From a virus: 64,000 bases of DNA. The notes below the pieces were generated by a model. It saw only the letters and a program-made list of their open reading frames with translations. It ran no database searches and was not told the DNA's origin. Made by a program: the position numbers and the translations under genes. Shown here piece by piece: positions 50,222 through 59,102 of the stretch. Each line of letters opens with the position of its first letter. The stretch's first letter is position 1. Location: the IMG/VR virus record IMGVR_UViG_3300019757_000003, positions 50,271-114,270 of that record; one strand, given 5' to 3'.

Positions 50222-51634
50222 TTATGCTACATAGTTGGGATCATTAGTTACTTTATCAAATGATAGCTGACCAGTGTAAGACTTCAAACCTGTGTTGTCT
50301 TTAATTGTATAGTACATTGGTACTGGTGGTGTAGTACCTAAAGCTGTGTATATTACTTTTCTAGTAAATTCATTATACTCCCAAGTCCCATAGTTACTAC
50401 CATCTTCACCTGTGCCTATTGCAGTCTCAGTCTGACCTACACCAAACAAAATACTAGAGAAATCTAACTTATTATCTAGGTCAAATGAAAGAGCTATGTT
50501 AAAGTAATACTCTCCAATACTAGGTAGTTCTCCACTACCATCCAGCTCATACAAAGTAATATTAGCAGCTATAGGAGTAGAGTTATAAGGAACTGAGTTA
50601 TCTCTTACAGACATTCTAATCAACTCATCAACACCCTCTACTGTAGATATAATACTAGGTAGTATAGGTACTTCATGGTCTTGCCCAACAATACTAGAAA
50701 AGTTAAGTAGTGTTGTTAAAGCTTTCTGTCTCTTATCATCATCAAAACCTACAATCTGTCTTGTTAAAACCTCTATCTGTTTATCAGTTTGTTCTCTACT
50801 CTTAGCACTAGTAAGCTCATTATCTGCTTGTTTAGAGTCATTCCTAATAGTACCAGCATACACTTCAGCTTCTTGTGCTACATTAACAGCAATAGTTTGG
50901 AATATAGCATCTTTCTCAGCATCTAGCTTACCATCTCCAGTATCTGCACCTACTACTATATTACCATCACCATCTAGTGTATAGTCGTACCCTAACACTT
51001 TATCTATATTAGCAATACTGTTAGCTTGTTCAGTTGCTGCTTTAGTTTTAGCTATCTCAATATCTTCTTTGACTTTGAGAATTTGGTTCTCTATCATACC
51101 ATCAATCATATTATTCATAGCTTCACTCTCATGCTTCTCTGTTACAAGTGTAGTATTCTGTAGTTCAGTTAAGACTTGTTGAGTCTTTAGCTCTTCTTCA
51201 GTATCTAGCAAAGTTTGTTGTTTGATATTAGTAGTATGTGTATCTGGTAATAAAGTATCTACTTCATATTTGAGTTTGTTATACTGCTCATCAATTACAC
51301 CTAATCCAGTACTATCCCCAAGAATTAGGTTCTCATCAACACCTACAGTTACTTCATAACCCCACTGTTTTTCTACTTCAGCATGGATTTTAATTCTATC
51401 TAGTAGGTTCTTTTGTTGAGTAGCTTCGTACTGTAGAGCAGCGTTAAATGCAGCAGGTATCAAAGCAGTATAAATCTTACCAGCCTCTCCTTGAGTTATC
51501 CTATTATCTTTCTGTTCTGCAATAACATGGGCAAAGCCTATATTAAGCAAATCACCAATTCTGCCACCATTCTCATAGGTAGCTTCACCAACAATCTTAG
51601 CCCAAGTAGGGTCATCTGTAATTGCGTAAGCCAT
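50222..51634 (-). CDS. N4 gp54-like structural protein
   Basis: A 470-residue protein immediately after the gp55-like gene, as in N4. N-terminus (DDPTWAKIVGEATYENGGRIG), long helices (ATQQKNLLDRIKIHAEVEKQ, QTDKQIEVLTRQIVGFDDD), and a beta-rich C-terminus (YFNIALSFDLDNKLDFSSI). The K-RQ-x-FDDD-RQ-K pattern occurs in gp54 family members. Head-tail or tail structure by position. Confidence 0.6.
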   Translation of the reverse strand: MAYAITDDPTWAKIVGEATYENGGRIGDLLNIGFAHVIAEQKDNRITQGEAGKIYTALIPAAFNAALQYEATQQKNLLDRIKIHAEVEKQWGYEVTVGVDENLILGDSTGLGVIDEQYNKLKYEVDTLLPDTHTTNIKQQTLLDTEEELKTQQVLTELQNTTLVTEKHESEAMNNMIDGMIENQILKVKEDIEIAKTKAATEQANSIANIDKVLGYDYTLDGDGNIVVGADTGDGKLDAEKDAIFQTIAVNVAQEAEVYAGTIRNDSKQADNELTSAKSREQTDKQIEVLTRQIVGFDDDKRQKALTTLLNFSSIVGQDHEVPILPSIISTVEGVDELIRMSVRDNSVPYNSTPIAANITLYELDGSGELPSIGEYYFNIALSFDLDNKLDFSSILFGVGQTETAIGTGEDGSNYGTWEYNEFTRKVIYTALGTTPPVPMYYTIKDNTGLKSYTGQLSFDKVTNDPNYVA

Positions 51635-51653
51635 TAAAATCCTTTATAAGTAT

Positions 51654-51680
51654 TAATAAAGCCTTCCTTAGAAGACTCTA
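51654..51680 (-). terminator. Hairpin terminator after gp55-like gene
   Basis: On the minus strand AGTCTTC pairs with GAAGGCT around TAAG, followed by TTATTAAT. It lies between gp55-like and gp54-like genes, and may reduce read-through from capsid transcription. Confidence 0.55.
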
Positions 51681-51686
51681 TAATAA

Positions 51687-52217
51687 TTATGCTTGCTTAC
51701 TGTTACGCATTTTCTGAACATTAGCCAAAGCCTCTAGTTCTTTTTTAGTCATAGGTTCAGCAGGTACAACAACAAATCTCTTCACACGAGTAGACATAAC
51801 ACCACCACCAGGCTTGGGTATATGTTTGACCATATGTGCATCTTGTAAGTTAAGTATAGCTCCACGTCTAATGTATTGGGGTTCCCCACTTAAATCCACC
51901 ATGTCTGTATGCCTACCAATTAACTTATTACCCCAACAAATAGGTTGTAACTCATCTTTAGTTTGAGACTCTTGCATATCTCTAACACTAACCCTATCTT
52001 TTCTCATAGCATCTAGTTTTACCAATTGTGCTTTAGTCTGTCTTTTCTGTTTAACTAGTGGAGCTTTAGCTTTTTCTTGACCAGCTTTAAAAGCATTTAG
52101 TGTAGAAAGTAACTCAGCCTTAGTAGGTTTAGAGCCTTTCATCACGACATCCAACCCATAAGACTCAGCTAGTTCAGCTAGCTCTGGGTTAGTCATATCT
52201 TCAAATAATCTATCCAT
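51687..52217 (-). CDS. N4 gp55-like head protein
   Basis: A 176-residue protein. The N-terminal ~65 residues look like a LEM/SAP-like helix pair (NPELAELAESYGLDVVMKG, TKAELLSTL), then a basic linker, then a beta-rich domain (EPQYIRRGAILNLQDAHMV). It directly follows the major capsid gene, as gp55 does in N4. Virion role by position. Confidence 0.55.
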   Translation of the reverse strand: MDRLFEDMTNPELAELAESYGLDVVMKGSKPTKAELLSTLNAFKAGQEKAKAPLVKQKRQTKAQLVKLDAMRKDRVSVRDMQESQTKDELQPICWGNKLIGRHTDMVDLSGEPQYIRRGAILNLQDAHMVKHIPKPGGGVMSTRVKRFVVVPAEPMTKKELEALANVQKMRNSKQA

Positions 52218-52234
52218 TTAATTTGTTCCTTTAA

Positions 52235-52276
52235 TTTTAATAGTTACCTACCTCAAAAAAGAGGCAAGTATTAAAA
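52235..52276 (-). terminator. Long hairpin immediately after the major capsid gene
   Basis: TACTTGCCTC pairs with GAGGTAGGTA (two G-T pairs) around a T6 loop, inside an outer TTTTAATA/TATTAAAA pair. It begins at the base after the capsid stop. It may stop most transcription after the capsid gene and raise capsid yield relative to downstream proteins. Confidence 0.6.
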
Positions 52277-53647
52277 CTACGCCATTTTAGCTGTAACAGC
52301 TATTTGCATAATTCTCTCAGGTCTGTAGATCAATGAACCATAATACCAAGCAATACTCATAGAACCATTTTTACCGAATGGGTCGATATGTGCATCAGCC
52401 TTAGGCATTGCAGTCTTAATTCTAGCAGAGTCACCCTCAAAACCAACAGTAGCAAATGAATCAGATCCTACGAAGAGAACAGGGAACACATCAAACTTCT
52501 CAGTCCCACCACCAGCAGGTGTAGAAGCATAGTATCCAGTAACATCGCCAGTACCAGCACCAGTATCTGTAGCACCTGCTGCTTTATAACGAAGCATACT
52601 ATTCACTTCAATAAATCTAAATCTACCAATTCTACCAATCTCATCTTCAGCAGTTGGTCCACCAGCAGAGTACTTAGATACATCTTCCCATACTTTGTCA
52701 CCATTAGAATCTTTCATATCCTCAAGACTAGGAGACAGCTCTTCAGGAACAAACACATAAAATGCTTTAGGAATAGGAGTAGTACCAATCTTAGTAGTAC
52801 CAGAGATAATCTTAGTATCACGAGGTACTCTTAATCTCTTAAGCTCTTGTTCCATAGCTCTAAGGTCTTCATAAGTCAACTCACCAGTTTGGTCAAGTGT
52901 AGTCATAGATAGGTGTGCTCCACCAAATGTACGATTAAGTTCAGAAGCAGCAAGTAAGTCAGCCTCAATCTGTTTCTCGTAAACATCACCCTTTAACTCA
53001 CCAAGTGCTTTAGACTTTTGTGCAAGAATACCTGTACGAGAGTCCATATCAATAGAACGCTGTGTAAACTTCAAGTGATGACCAAATTCATCAACTTTAC
53101 CACGCACAGTGATAGACTTAGTATTTACACCATTTACATTACCACCTTCTTCAGAAAGAGAAGGGAAAGTACCTGCAATAACAGAAATATCTGAATCACC
53201 CATATAAAGTGAACCAGCACCATTCTGTACTTTACCTCCAGCAGCAGCAGCAGTAGCAGCAGCTTCAGCTAATACAGCACCAGCTCTAAGTTCAGCCTCA
53301 GTAGCAGTAGTACCAGCAATAGTAGTATAATCTTTAGTATCAAACGTCCCTACTAGAGCCCCAGTAGTGTCATAAGCATAAAAAGTGTTTAATACTAATG
53401 TAGCCGTAGTAGCATCAATACCACCATCAAGTCTGTTAAGTTCATGCCAGATTGGGAGTTGTCTCTCTTTAACAATCTCATCACCCCAATGTTTAGGCTG
53501 AGTTAGCCTATCCCCAAGTTGTGTAAATGTACGTTTACGCATTGCTTCACGTTTAGCACCCTTGGACCAAAACGGGTCATTATACTGTTCATCAATACCT
53601 GTCGAATTAAACTTTCCTCCGTTAAAGAGGTCTTTAGTTGTTGCCAT
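52277..53647 (-). CDS. Major capsid protein (N4 gp56 family)
   Basis: A 456-residue capsid protein. Family features: LPIWHELNRLDGG near the N-terminus, KFTQRSIDMDSR and GVLAQ-like E-loop region, RFIEVNSMLRYKAAG, FPVLFVGSDSFATVGF, and C-terminal DPFGKNGSMSIAWYYGSLI with PERIMQIAV, all matching the N4-gp56 family pattern. An Ala/Thr-rich insertion (AAATAAAAGG) lies near residue 120. It forms the icosahedral head. The upstream scaffold-like gene and downstream gp55-like gene are in N4 order. Ribosome site AAAGGAAAAATA. Confidence 0.88.
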   Translation of the reverse strand: MATTKDLFNGGKFNSTGIDEQYNDPFWSKGAKREAMRKRTFTQLGDRLTQPKHWGDEIVKERQLPIWHELNRLDGGIDATTATLVLNTFYAYDTTGALVGTFDTKDYTTIAGTTATEAELRAGAVLAEAAATAAAAGGKVQNGAGSLYMGDSDISVIAGTFPSLSEEGGNVNGVNTKSITVRGKVDEFGHHLKFTQRSIDMDSRTGILAQKSKALGELKGDVYEKQIEADLLAASELNRTFGGAHLSMTTLDQTGELTYEDLRAMEQELKRLRVPRDTKIISGTTKIGTTPIPKAFYVFVPEELSPSLEDMKDSNGDKVWEDVSKYSAGGPTAEDEIGRIGRFRFIEVNSMLRYKAAGATDTGAGTGDVTGYYASTPAGGGTEKFDVFPVLFVGSDSFATVGFEGDSARIKTAMPKADAHIDPFGKNGSMSIAWYYGSLIYRPERIMQIAVTAKMA

Positions 53648-53697
53648 ATTATTTTTCCTTTATTTAATGTAGATACAAGGTAGTAAGTTAGATCTCC

Positions 53698-54894
53698 CTA
53701 ACCTCTACCACCAGATATTAAGAACTCCATATGCTTATCTAAATCCTCACCTTCAAGATCCATAGGATTGATGGTTTTACTTTTAGGTGCAGATGTAGCT
53801 CTCTTCTTACTTACAGAACTTGCTTTTTTCCTACTTGCTGCTGCTTGTTCCTCCTTTAACTCTTTTCTAATTTGTTCTCTCAAAGTAGCCTCATCCATTT
53901 GTGGAGCAGGAATTAGAGGAGCTACTGCAGATTCAGGTTGAACTGCTGGAGCAGATTCTTTAGGTAAACTACCCCAAGCTGTTTCATACCTATTGATGAA
54001 AGGTTGAGACCTAAACTCTGGACTATCAGCAGAAATTCTATTCATTTCTTGCATAACTTTATCATAAGTGCCATTCTGCATATGCTTATGCAAGTCAGAT
54101 CTTACAGCAGGACTTTTGCTAAATCTATCAAAACTAACATCATCATCTAGTATAGTAGAAACTAAACTATTAAACTTATCTCCATACCCACCAACTTCAG
54201 CTTGTTTTAGCGTATCCTCTAAATCAAGAGAGACTTGAGTTTTAAGAACAGTTTTAGGTTCATATTTAACTTCCTCGAGATCCATCTCCATAGGGTCTAT
54301 ACTAAGGTCTTTTAAATGTTTTTTAATAGCTTCTTGATCTCCGTTAACTAAATCTAAAGCTAATTTAAACTTATCAGGGTTATCAAATAATCCATTTTCT
54401 TTCATAGCTGCTATATATGGAGCATTTTGTTTCTCTTTATCAGCTTTAACAGAAGCACTTCTAGCTGTATTGATAGCTTCTATAATCTTCTGAGGACTAT
54501 CAGGAGCTGAAACTTTCTGACCATTGAAAGAGTAATCACCATTATTGATAGCTTCATAATAAGCTTTGTAATCAATTTCATCTGTAACTGGTTCTGCAAC
54601 TTCCTCAACTGTAGGTTCATTGGCAGATTCTAAATCCTCGTCAACATCTTCTTCAGTATCAACAGACTCATCTTCCTCTTCAGCAGATTCGGTATCCTCA
54701 GCTTCTTCCTCTTCATTTTCTTCTTCTGAATCTTCTAGATCTGTAGTCTCAGTAACATCTTCTACTTCTGAATCTTCTACATCTTCTATAGGATCTTCTT
54801 CTTCTATAGTTTCAGGTTCTTTTGGTTCCCAAGTACCATTAGCCATAGCCTCAAATTCGGCTAATTCTGCATCGAGTTCTAATTCATCATCCAT
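53698..54894 (-). CDS. Scaffold-like acidic protein (N4 gp57-like)
   Basis: A 398-residue protein. The first ~110 residues are extremely acidic (EEENEEEEAEDTESAEEE). The middle is helical (ILDDDVSFDRFSKS, VMQEMNRISADS). The C-terminus is basic with Ala/Lys (SRKKASSVSKKRATSAPKSK), a common capsid-binding feature of scaffolds. Lies between portal and capsid genes as N4 gp57. Scaffold function is inferred. Confidence 0.7.
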   Translation of the reverse strand: MDDELELDAELAEFEAMANGTWEPKEPETIEEEDPIEDVEDSEVEDVTETTDLEDSEEENEEEEAEDTESAEEEDESVDTEEDVDEDLESANEPTVEEVAEPVTDEIDYKAYYEAINNGDYSFNGQKVSAPDSPQKIIEAINTARSASVKADKEKQNAPYIAAMKENGLFDNPDKFKLALDLVNGDQEAIKKHLKDLSIDPMEMDLEEVKYEPKTVLKTQVSLDLEDTLKQAEVGGYGDKFNSLVSTILDDDVSFDRFSKSPAVRSDLHKHMQNGTYDKVMQEMNRISADSPEFRSQPFINRYETAWGSLPKESAPAVQPESAVAPLIPAPQMDEATLREQIRKELKEEQAAASRKKASSVSKKRATSAPKSKTINPMDLEGEDLDKHMEFLISGGRG

Positions 54895-54945
54895 CTTTAT
54901 CCTTTATATATTATTGTAAGTATACCATAAAATTTTAAATTATAC

Positions 54946-55305
54946 TTAAGCTTCTCTCATTTCTTCTAAAATTACATCTTTATTATCTATATCCTCTTTA
55001 GCACGAGCACCATTGGATTCTATAAAACCACCTGTACCAAAGTATACATTAAATAATCTGATAAGATCTAGTTTTCTCATAACATCATCTTTATCTTCTC
55101 TGTCTACCAAACTAATATTAGGATTAACAAGTTGTTCAAGTAAACTCTCTGACTGCTCCTTAATAAAGATTTGGTCAAACACTAGTTTATAAGCTTCAGT
55201 TGCTTTAAGAGTTTCTAAAGCTTTAGCTATCTCTAAGTGTCGTTCTTGTACTTTAATGTACGCATTAAACTCTTCAACTTGTAAATCAATCTCTGTCTTA
55301 CCCAA
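54946..55305 (-). CDS. Hypothetical head protein (119 aa)
   Basis: Acidic helical protein (DLQVEEFNAYIKVQERHLEIAK) between scaffold-like and portal genes, in the N4 gp58 region. The gap to the scaffold gene holds an AT-rich 7-bp inverted repeat (AAGTATA/TATACTT) with a TATAAT, possibly a promoter. Function unknown. Confidence 0.5.
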   Translation of the reverse strand: MGKTEIDLQVEEFNAYIKVQERHLEIAKALETLKATEAYKLVFDQIFIKEQSESLLEQLVNPNISLVDREDKDDVMRKLDLIRLFNVYFGTGGFIESNGARAKEDIDNKDVILEEMREA

Positions 55306-55531
55306 AATTAACTCCTTGTGGTATTTGTGGTTGTACTAAACCTTGATCAGGTATTAAACCAATAGGTTGTTGAGGTTGAGACATAGCTAGTTGTTGTCTC
55401 ATCATCTCCTTTTGCATATCTTCTTGGGCATACTGTTGTTGTTTCTCGATACCAGCTCTACCAAACTTAAGCTTAGCACTAGCTAAGAGTGGATTAGGCT
55501 CTGCTATAAAAGGGTTTTGTATTGGTTCCAT
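55298..55531 (-). CDS. Hypothetical protein (77 aa), Gln/Pro-rich
   Basis: Sequence MEPIQNPFIAEPNPLLASAKLKF, then glutamine/methionine-rich helices (EKQQQYAQEDMQKEMMRQQ) and a PQQPIGL end. Overlaps the next gene by 8 nt. Probably a minor head protein; no family recognised. Confidence 0.5.
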   Translation of the reverse strand: MEPIQNPFIAEPNPLLASAKLKFGRAGIEKQQQYAQEDMQKEMMRQQLAMSQPQQPIGLIPDQGLVQPQIPQGVNFG

Positions 55532-55539
55532 AATATCTC

Positions 55540-57687
55540 CTATACTACTATTCTGACAGCTTTTTCAATGTCATTCATTTTAGAGTGTTCCATCTCTCTC
55601 TCTTTATATATAGCATCTAACTCTCTATCTTCAATCTCTTCTTCTCTTTTCCTACCAGAGTCAGTATCAATATAAACTTGTGTAGCTATATCAGTCTCTA
55701 TATCCATTTTCTTAGCAGCAGCTTCAGATTTTCTAGCTTCAGCTTGTTTCTTAGCTATATCAGCTTCTAAGTTTTCATCAACTCTTGACATACGTTCAAA
55801 TATCATACTATCTTCAGCTTCTATCTGTTTAGCTATAAGACCGTTCTTCAACTCTTGTTCTTGTATTTGTAAATCTATCATTCTTTCTTGTCTAGGATCT
55901 GGTGGAGGTGGTTGTTGGTCTCTTATAGCTTGAGCTTCTTCAGGCATCTTCCATAACTCTAACATCTTAACATACATCATCTCTACTGTCTCAGGTTTCT
56001 GGGAAGCAGCATTGGTTTGCATAAGAGTCATAATCCTATTAGCCTGTTCTTCATCTTTCTCAGGAGTAGATATTTCTACATTAAAATCAAATCTACCCTC
56101 TAAGTCATCTCTAGCAATAGTTACAAACTGATCTCCAGTAGCCCTAACAATCTCAGTCTCAGATAAGTACACTTGGTTCATAGATATAGTCATTCTAGCC
56201 ATATCCTCAAACATAGCTCCAAGTCTCCTAAGAACACTTAACTTACGTTGAGCAGTAGCATCCATAGAACTCTTCTGTTGAGTACCACCACCAAGCTTAG
56301 GGTTACTTTGAGATCCAGCAAATGCTATACTACCACTTAACTCAGCAGCCTTCTTCTCTTCTCTTGCTATAACATCAAACTGAGTAGAACCCAGAGGTTG
56401 TACATCATTCTTCCATATGGCATCTTTAGGGTGCATATTCCCAGAGTAGTAAGTAGTATTGCCTTTCTCCATAGCGTTCTTAGCAGATGGTTTTAAGAAG
56501 CTTTCATGGATAAACTTTTGACCAACAGCATCTTCAGCAGTCTTATCGTCAATAGCTCTGCCCATTCTACCAATTCTAGCTTGACTTTGCTTAAGAAGTT
56601 CACCATCAGGTTCTCCGTGGTAACTGCCTTTTCTAGGCATATAAGCAGCAGTACTGAAAGGTATTCTTCCATGAGGGAAGGGATTCTCCTCTAATCTAAC
56701 TAATGTATTATTTATCCAAGTAGCTACAATACTTACTAACACTCCATCACCTTGAATATCCCAATAACCCCAATATTCATAAGCTCGAAGCCTTTTACGA
56801 GCAGGATCATCAAACTTAAAGTTATTAGACTCATCAGACTTAAATTGATCATAAATATCATCACCATCGTCACCATTCTTAAACACGTCAATATTATGAT
56901 AATAACCAGACTCTTCTCCAGTCTCTTTATCCTTTGTGTATTTATACTCTAGTAACTCAGCATAGTTAGTATTGAATTCGTAGATAGCGAACTGTGCATC
57001 CTCTACAACCCCATCGCAAGTAGGGTCAATAGTAATATTAGCATTATTACATACTTCATACGTAGGTTGGTTCTTTATCAAAGTAGGTTCTTCTACATAA
57101 ACAATTTCAGTACCTATTTGAACAGGTTGATCAGTCTCCATTGATTGTTGAGCTTGTTCAGGAGGAATTTGACCTTGTTGTACCATCTCGAGGAGCTGTT
57201 CAGGAGTAGCAAATACAGGTTGTTCTTTCTCTACTTCCTTGACACCTTCTATAGACTCCCAACCTGTTTTAACAACTACTGTACCTTCTTCAGTGAGAAC
57301 CTCAACAATATCATCAACAAGTTTAACCTTATTAATTTTATTACTCCATTGGTTGTTTATAACCAAAGAGTTTTGGGTAGCCCCTAGAACATCTTCACTG
57401 CCAATAGGTGAGATTTTGAACATATTTTTAGTACTTAGTATAGCCTCAGATAAAGCTGGTTTAGTCCATTCAACATGCTCACGAACTAATAGAGATACAG
57501 CAGTACTCTTTCCTTGACGGACTTTAGGTACAACTCCACCCTTCATATTAGTTCTGTACTCTCTAAGTTTAGCCCTATAGTCTTCCTGTCCATTTAAAGC
57601 AGAAGCATAATCATTGTATAAATCTCCTCTGGTAGGAGCATTAGCCCACTTAGGTTGTAATTTACTTACAGCGACTGGTTCAATCAT
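55540..57687 (-). CDS. Portal protein (N4 gp59-like)
   Basis: A 715-residue portal protein forming the dodecameric head-tail gate. Typical pattern: N-terminal helical clip (KWANAPTRGDLYNDYASAL), VRQGKSTAVSLLVREHVEW, a core beta region (VEDAQFAIYEFNTNYAELL, LVSIVATWINNTLVRLE, PFSTAAYMPRKGSYHGEPD), and a long C-terminal coiled coil (LQIQEQELKNGLIAKQIEAE). N4's portal is of similar size. Starts with ATG 57687, 4 nt into the amidase end. Confidence 0.82.
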   Translation of the reverse strand: MIEPVAVSKLQPKWANAPTRGDLYNDYASALNGQEDYRAKLREYRTNMKGGVVPKVRQGKSTAVSLLVREHVEWTKPALSEAILSTKNMFKISPIGSEDVLGATQNSLVINNQWSNKINKVKLVDDIVEVLTEEGTVVVKTGWESIEGVKEVEKEQPVFATPEQLLEMVQQGQIPPEQAQQSMETDQPVQIGTEIVYVEEPTLIKNQPTYEVCNNANITIDPTCDGVVEDAQFAIYEFNTNYAELLEYKYTKDKETGEESGYYHNIDVFKNGDDGDDIYDQFKSDESNNFKFDDPARKRLRAYEYWGYWDIQGDGVLVSIVATWINNTLVRLEENPFPHGRIPFSTAAYMPRKGSYHGEPDGELLKQSQARIGRMGRAIDDKTAEDAVGQKFIHESFLKPSAKNAMEKGNTTYYSGNMHPKDAIWKNDVQPLGSTQFDVIAREEKKAAELSGSIAFAGSQSNPKLGGGTQQKSSMDATAQRKLSVLRRLGAMFEDMARMTISMNQVYLSETEIVRATGDQFVTIARDDLEGRFDFNVEISTPEKDEEQANRIMTLMQTNAASQKPETVEMMYVKMLELWKMPEEAQAIRDQQPPPPDPRQERMIDLQIQEQELKNGLIAKQIEAEDSMIFERMSRVDENLEADIAKKQAEARKSEAAAKKMDIETDIATQVYIDTDSGRKREEEIEDRELDAIYKEREMEHSKMNDIEKAVRIVV

Positions 57688-58181
57688 TTAGTAACATCTT
57701 CTCGTAGTTTATCCATATCCATACAAGGACAAGCTTTATGAACACCTTTTATCTCTTTATGTCCAACAATATTTGAAATCTTAACGTTATACAAGTCTTT
57801 TAATGTTTTTAATGTTGTTACTAAAGTTTCTCTTTGTTTAGTAGATAGTCCATCTTCAACTACATCTAAATTAGAATCTAGTCCACCACTGTAAGCTATA
57901 CCGATAGAACCATTGTTCTTACCTTTAGCATGAGCTCCAATGTTATCTGCCCATCTACCTTTTTCAAGAGTACCATCTTCTTTAACTAAGTAGTGATAAC
58001 CTATACCACTAGTTCTACCCCATCTTGCTAAGTGCATCTTATCAATATCATTAGCATCAACATCTCTACCAAAAGGTGTAGCAGTACAATGTACTATGAT
58101 AGTATCTACAAATCTACTAGTATGGTACAAGTCGGTGGGGTCTAAAACTCTACCTACAGAACTAAACTTCTTGTCTCTCAT
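57684..58181 (-). CDS. N-acetylmuramoyl-L-alanine amidase (endolysin)
   Basis: A 165-residue Amidase_2 enzyme, T7-lysozyme type. Zinc ligands: His in IIVHCTATPFG, His in IGAHAKG, and a Cys in HKACPCMDM; the usual catalytic region (SIGIAYSGG, VGHKEI) is present. It cleaves the amide bond between MurNAc and L-Ala at lysis. It lacks a signal peptide, so a holin is needed. N4 instead uses a muramidase, so this is a replacement. Ribosome site AAAGGATTAAAAG. Confidence 0.88.
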   Translation of the reverse strand: MRDKKFSSVGRVLDPTDLYHTSRFVDTIIVHCTATPFGRDVDANDIDKMHLARWGRTSGIGYHYLVKEDGTLEKGRWADNIGAHAKGKNNGSIGIAYSGGLDSNLDVVEDGLSTKQRETLVTTLKTLKDLYNVKISNIVGHKEIKGVHKACPCMDMDKLREDVTK

Positions 58182-58317
58182 CTTTTAATCCTTTGATTAG
58201 TGTTACTTGGTCTTTATAAGCTTTTAGAGCTTTCTCTAATTTGGCTATGTATTTGTCTTTTTTCTTACTTTGTTTAACCATCTTTTCTAATGTCTTAGCA
58301 TCTATCTCAACTAACAT
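58162..58317 (-). CDS. Small charged lysis-region protein (51 aa)
   Basis: ATG 58317 lies inside the end of the o-spanin-like gene. The product MLVEIDAKTLEKMVKQSK... is a lysine-rich helix, ends DERQEV, and overlaps the amidase start by 20 nt. Probably a helper or vestigial lysis protein; function unknown. Confidence 0.5.
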   Translation of the reverse strand: MLVEIDAKTLEKMVKQSKKKDKYIAKLEKALKAYKDQVTLIKGLKDERQEV

Positions 58318-58477
58318 TGTATTCTACCTTTATTTTGGGAAAATCTTCCTTAGGTACATCATAATAATATACCTCTGGAAGAGGAGATGTTATATACACA
58401 TCCTTGACTTGTTGCGTACAGTTAGTAAACAATAGTATGCTTACCAACACTAGTATTAAGCTCAAACTCTTTCTCAT
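58307..58477 (-). CDS. o-spanin (Rz1-like) lipoprotein
   Basis: A 56-residue product with a short signal (LILVLVSILLFTNC) whose Cys20 would be lipidated, then a Pro-containing periplasmic part (ITSPLPEVYYYDVPKED). Asn at -1 (FTNC) deviates from the usual lipobox. It overlaps the 3' end of the i-spanin gene in another frame, the classic nested Rz/Rz1 arrangement. It would join outer to inner membrane to finish lysis. Confidence 0.7.
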   Translation of the reverse strand: MRKSLSLILVLVSILLFTNCTQQVKDVYITSPLPEVYYYDVPKEDFPKIKVEYNVS

Positions 58478-58733
58478 CACTTAAATTCTCCTCTATACTA
58501 TACTTTTCGTAGACCTTATACAAGTCTTTATCTAATCTCCTAATCTCAGACTTACTCTGAGCACCTTTAGCTTCTATAACCTCAATCTTACCACTACTAA
58601 CCTTTAAATCAGCTTCTAGTGAATCTACATAACTAAAATGAGAGTAGAGCTTAATAGCACCAACGAACACTACTGTGTATACAACAGTGAAGATTGATAC
58701 AAACACAATGTTATTTCGTAGACTTGTTAGCAT
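58422..58733 (-). CDS. i-spanin (Rz-like)
   Basis: A 103-residue type II membrane protein: N-terminal transmembrane segment (IVFVSIFTVVYTVVFVGAI) and a periplasmic charged coiled coil (ADLKVSSGKIEVIEAKG, KSEIRRLDKDLYKVYEK). ATG 58733 is chosen because AAAGGA lies 6 nt upstream; a start at 58760 lacks one. Contains most of the o-spanin start in another frame. Acts with it after peptidoglycan loss. Confidence 0.7.
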   Translation of the reverse strand: MLTSLRNNIVFVSIFTVVYTVVFVGAIKLYSHFSYVDSLEADLKVSSGKIEVIEAKGAQSKSEIRRLDKDLYKVYEKYSIEENLSDEKEFELNTSVGKHTIVY

Positions 58734-59046
58734 CGTACATCCTTTCAACACAGTCTTCAAATTTATTGGTAGTATCTTCCAATTTCACAGTAACTGCTTT
58801 TATTTCGTCAAAGCAGTTCTGTTTCTCTTGTTGGGTGATCTTTTCTCTCTCTTCTAATTTAGATATTCGAGTTTGATTATCTTTATGTCTACCCTCTATT
58901 ATAGACTCTTTATCTTTAGTTTGGTGGCGTAGCATGTACCAACCACCAATAGCACCAGCAAAGATGAGTACTTTAACAAAAGCTTCATCACCTAACCCTG
59001 CTATAGTAGTAACAATATCTACAACAGTTGAAGTCTCATCTGGCAT
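58711..59046 (-). CDS. Holin-like membrane protein (111 aa)
   Basis: One hydrophobic segment (FVKVLIFAGAIGGWYML, about residues 24-41) after a short acidic N-terminus, followed by a long charged helical tail (ISKLEEREKITQQEKQ). Adjacent to spanins and amidase, so a class III or T7-type holin role is likely, but not proven. Its transcript follows a leftward promoter-like sequence (59072-59101). Confidence 0.55.
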   Translation of the reverse strand: MPDETSTVVDIVTTIAGLGDEAFVKVLIFAGAIGGWYMLRHQTKDKESIIEGRHKDNQTRISKLEEREKITQQEKQNCFDEIKAVTVKLEDTTNKFEDCVERMYDANKSTK

Positions 59047-59071
59047 AGTTTAATCCTTTCCTTTTTATAGA

Positions 59072-59101
59072 ATTATACCATCCTAAACTTAGAAGGTATA
59101 A
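59072..59101 (-). promoter_or_regulatory. Leftward promoter-like sequence and hairpin before lysis genes
   Basis: On the minus strand TTATAC, 18 bp, then TATAAT. The same bases form a 7-bp inverted repeat (TTATACC/GGTATAA) with a 15-nt loop. It sits in the gap before the holin-like gene, so could be a lysis-cassette promoter or a control site. Confidence 0.45.
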
Positions 59102-59102
59102 C

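Noticed and set aside
54620-54919. Serine-rich open frame opposite the scaffold-like gene
   Set aside because: Complement of Glu/Asp codons (GAA/GAT); a typical shadow of an acidic protein.
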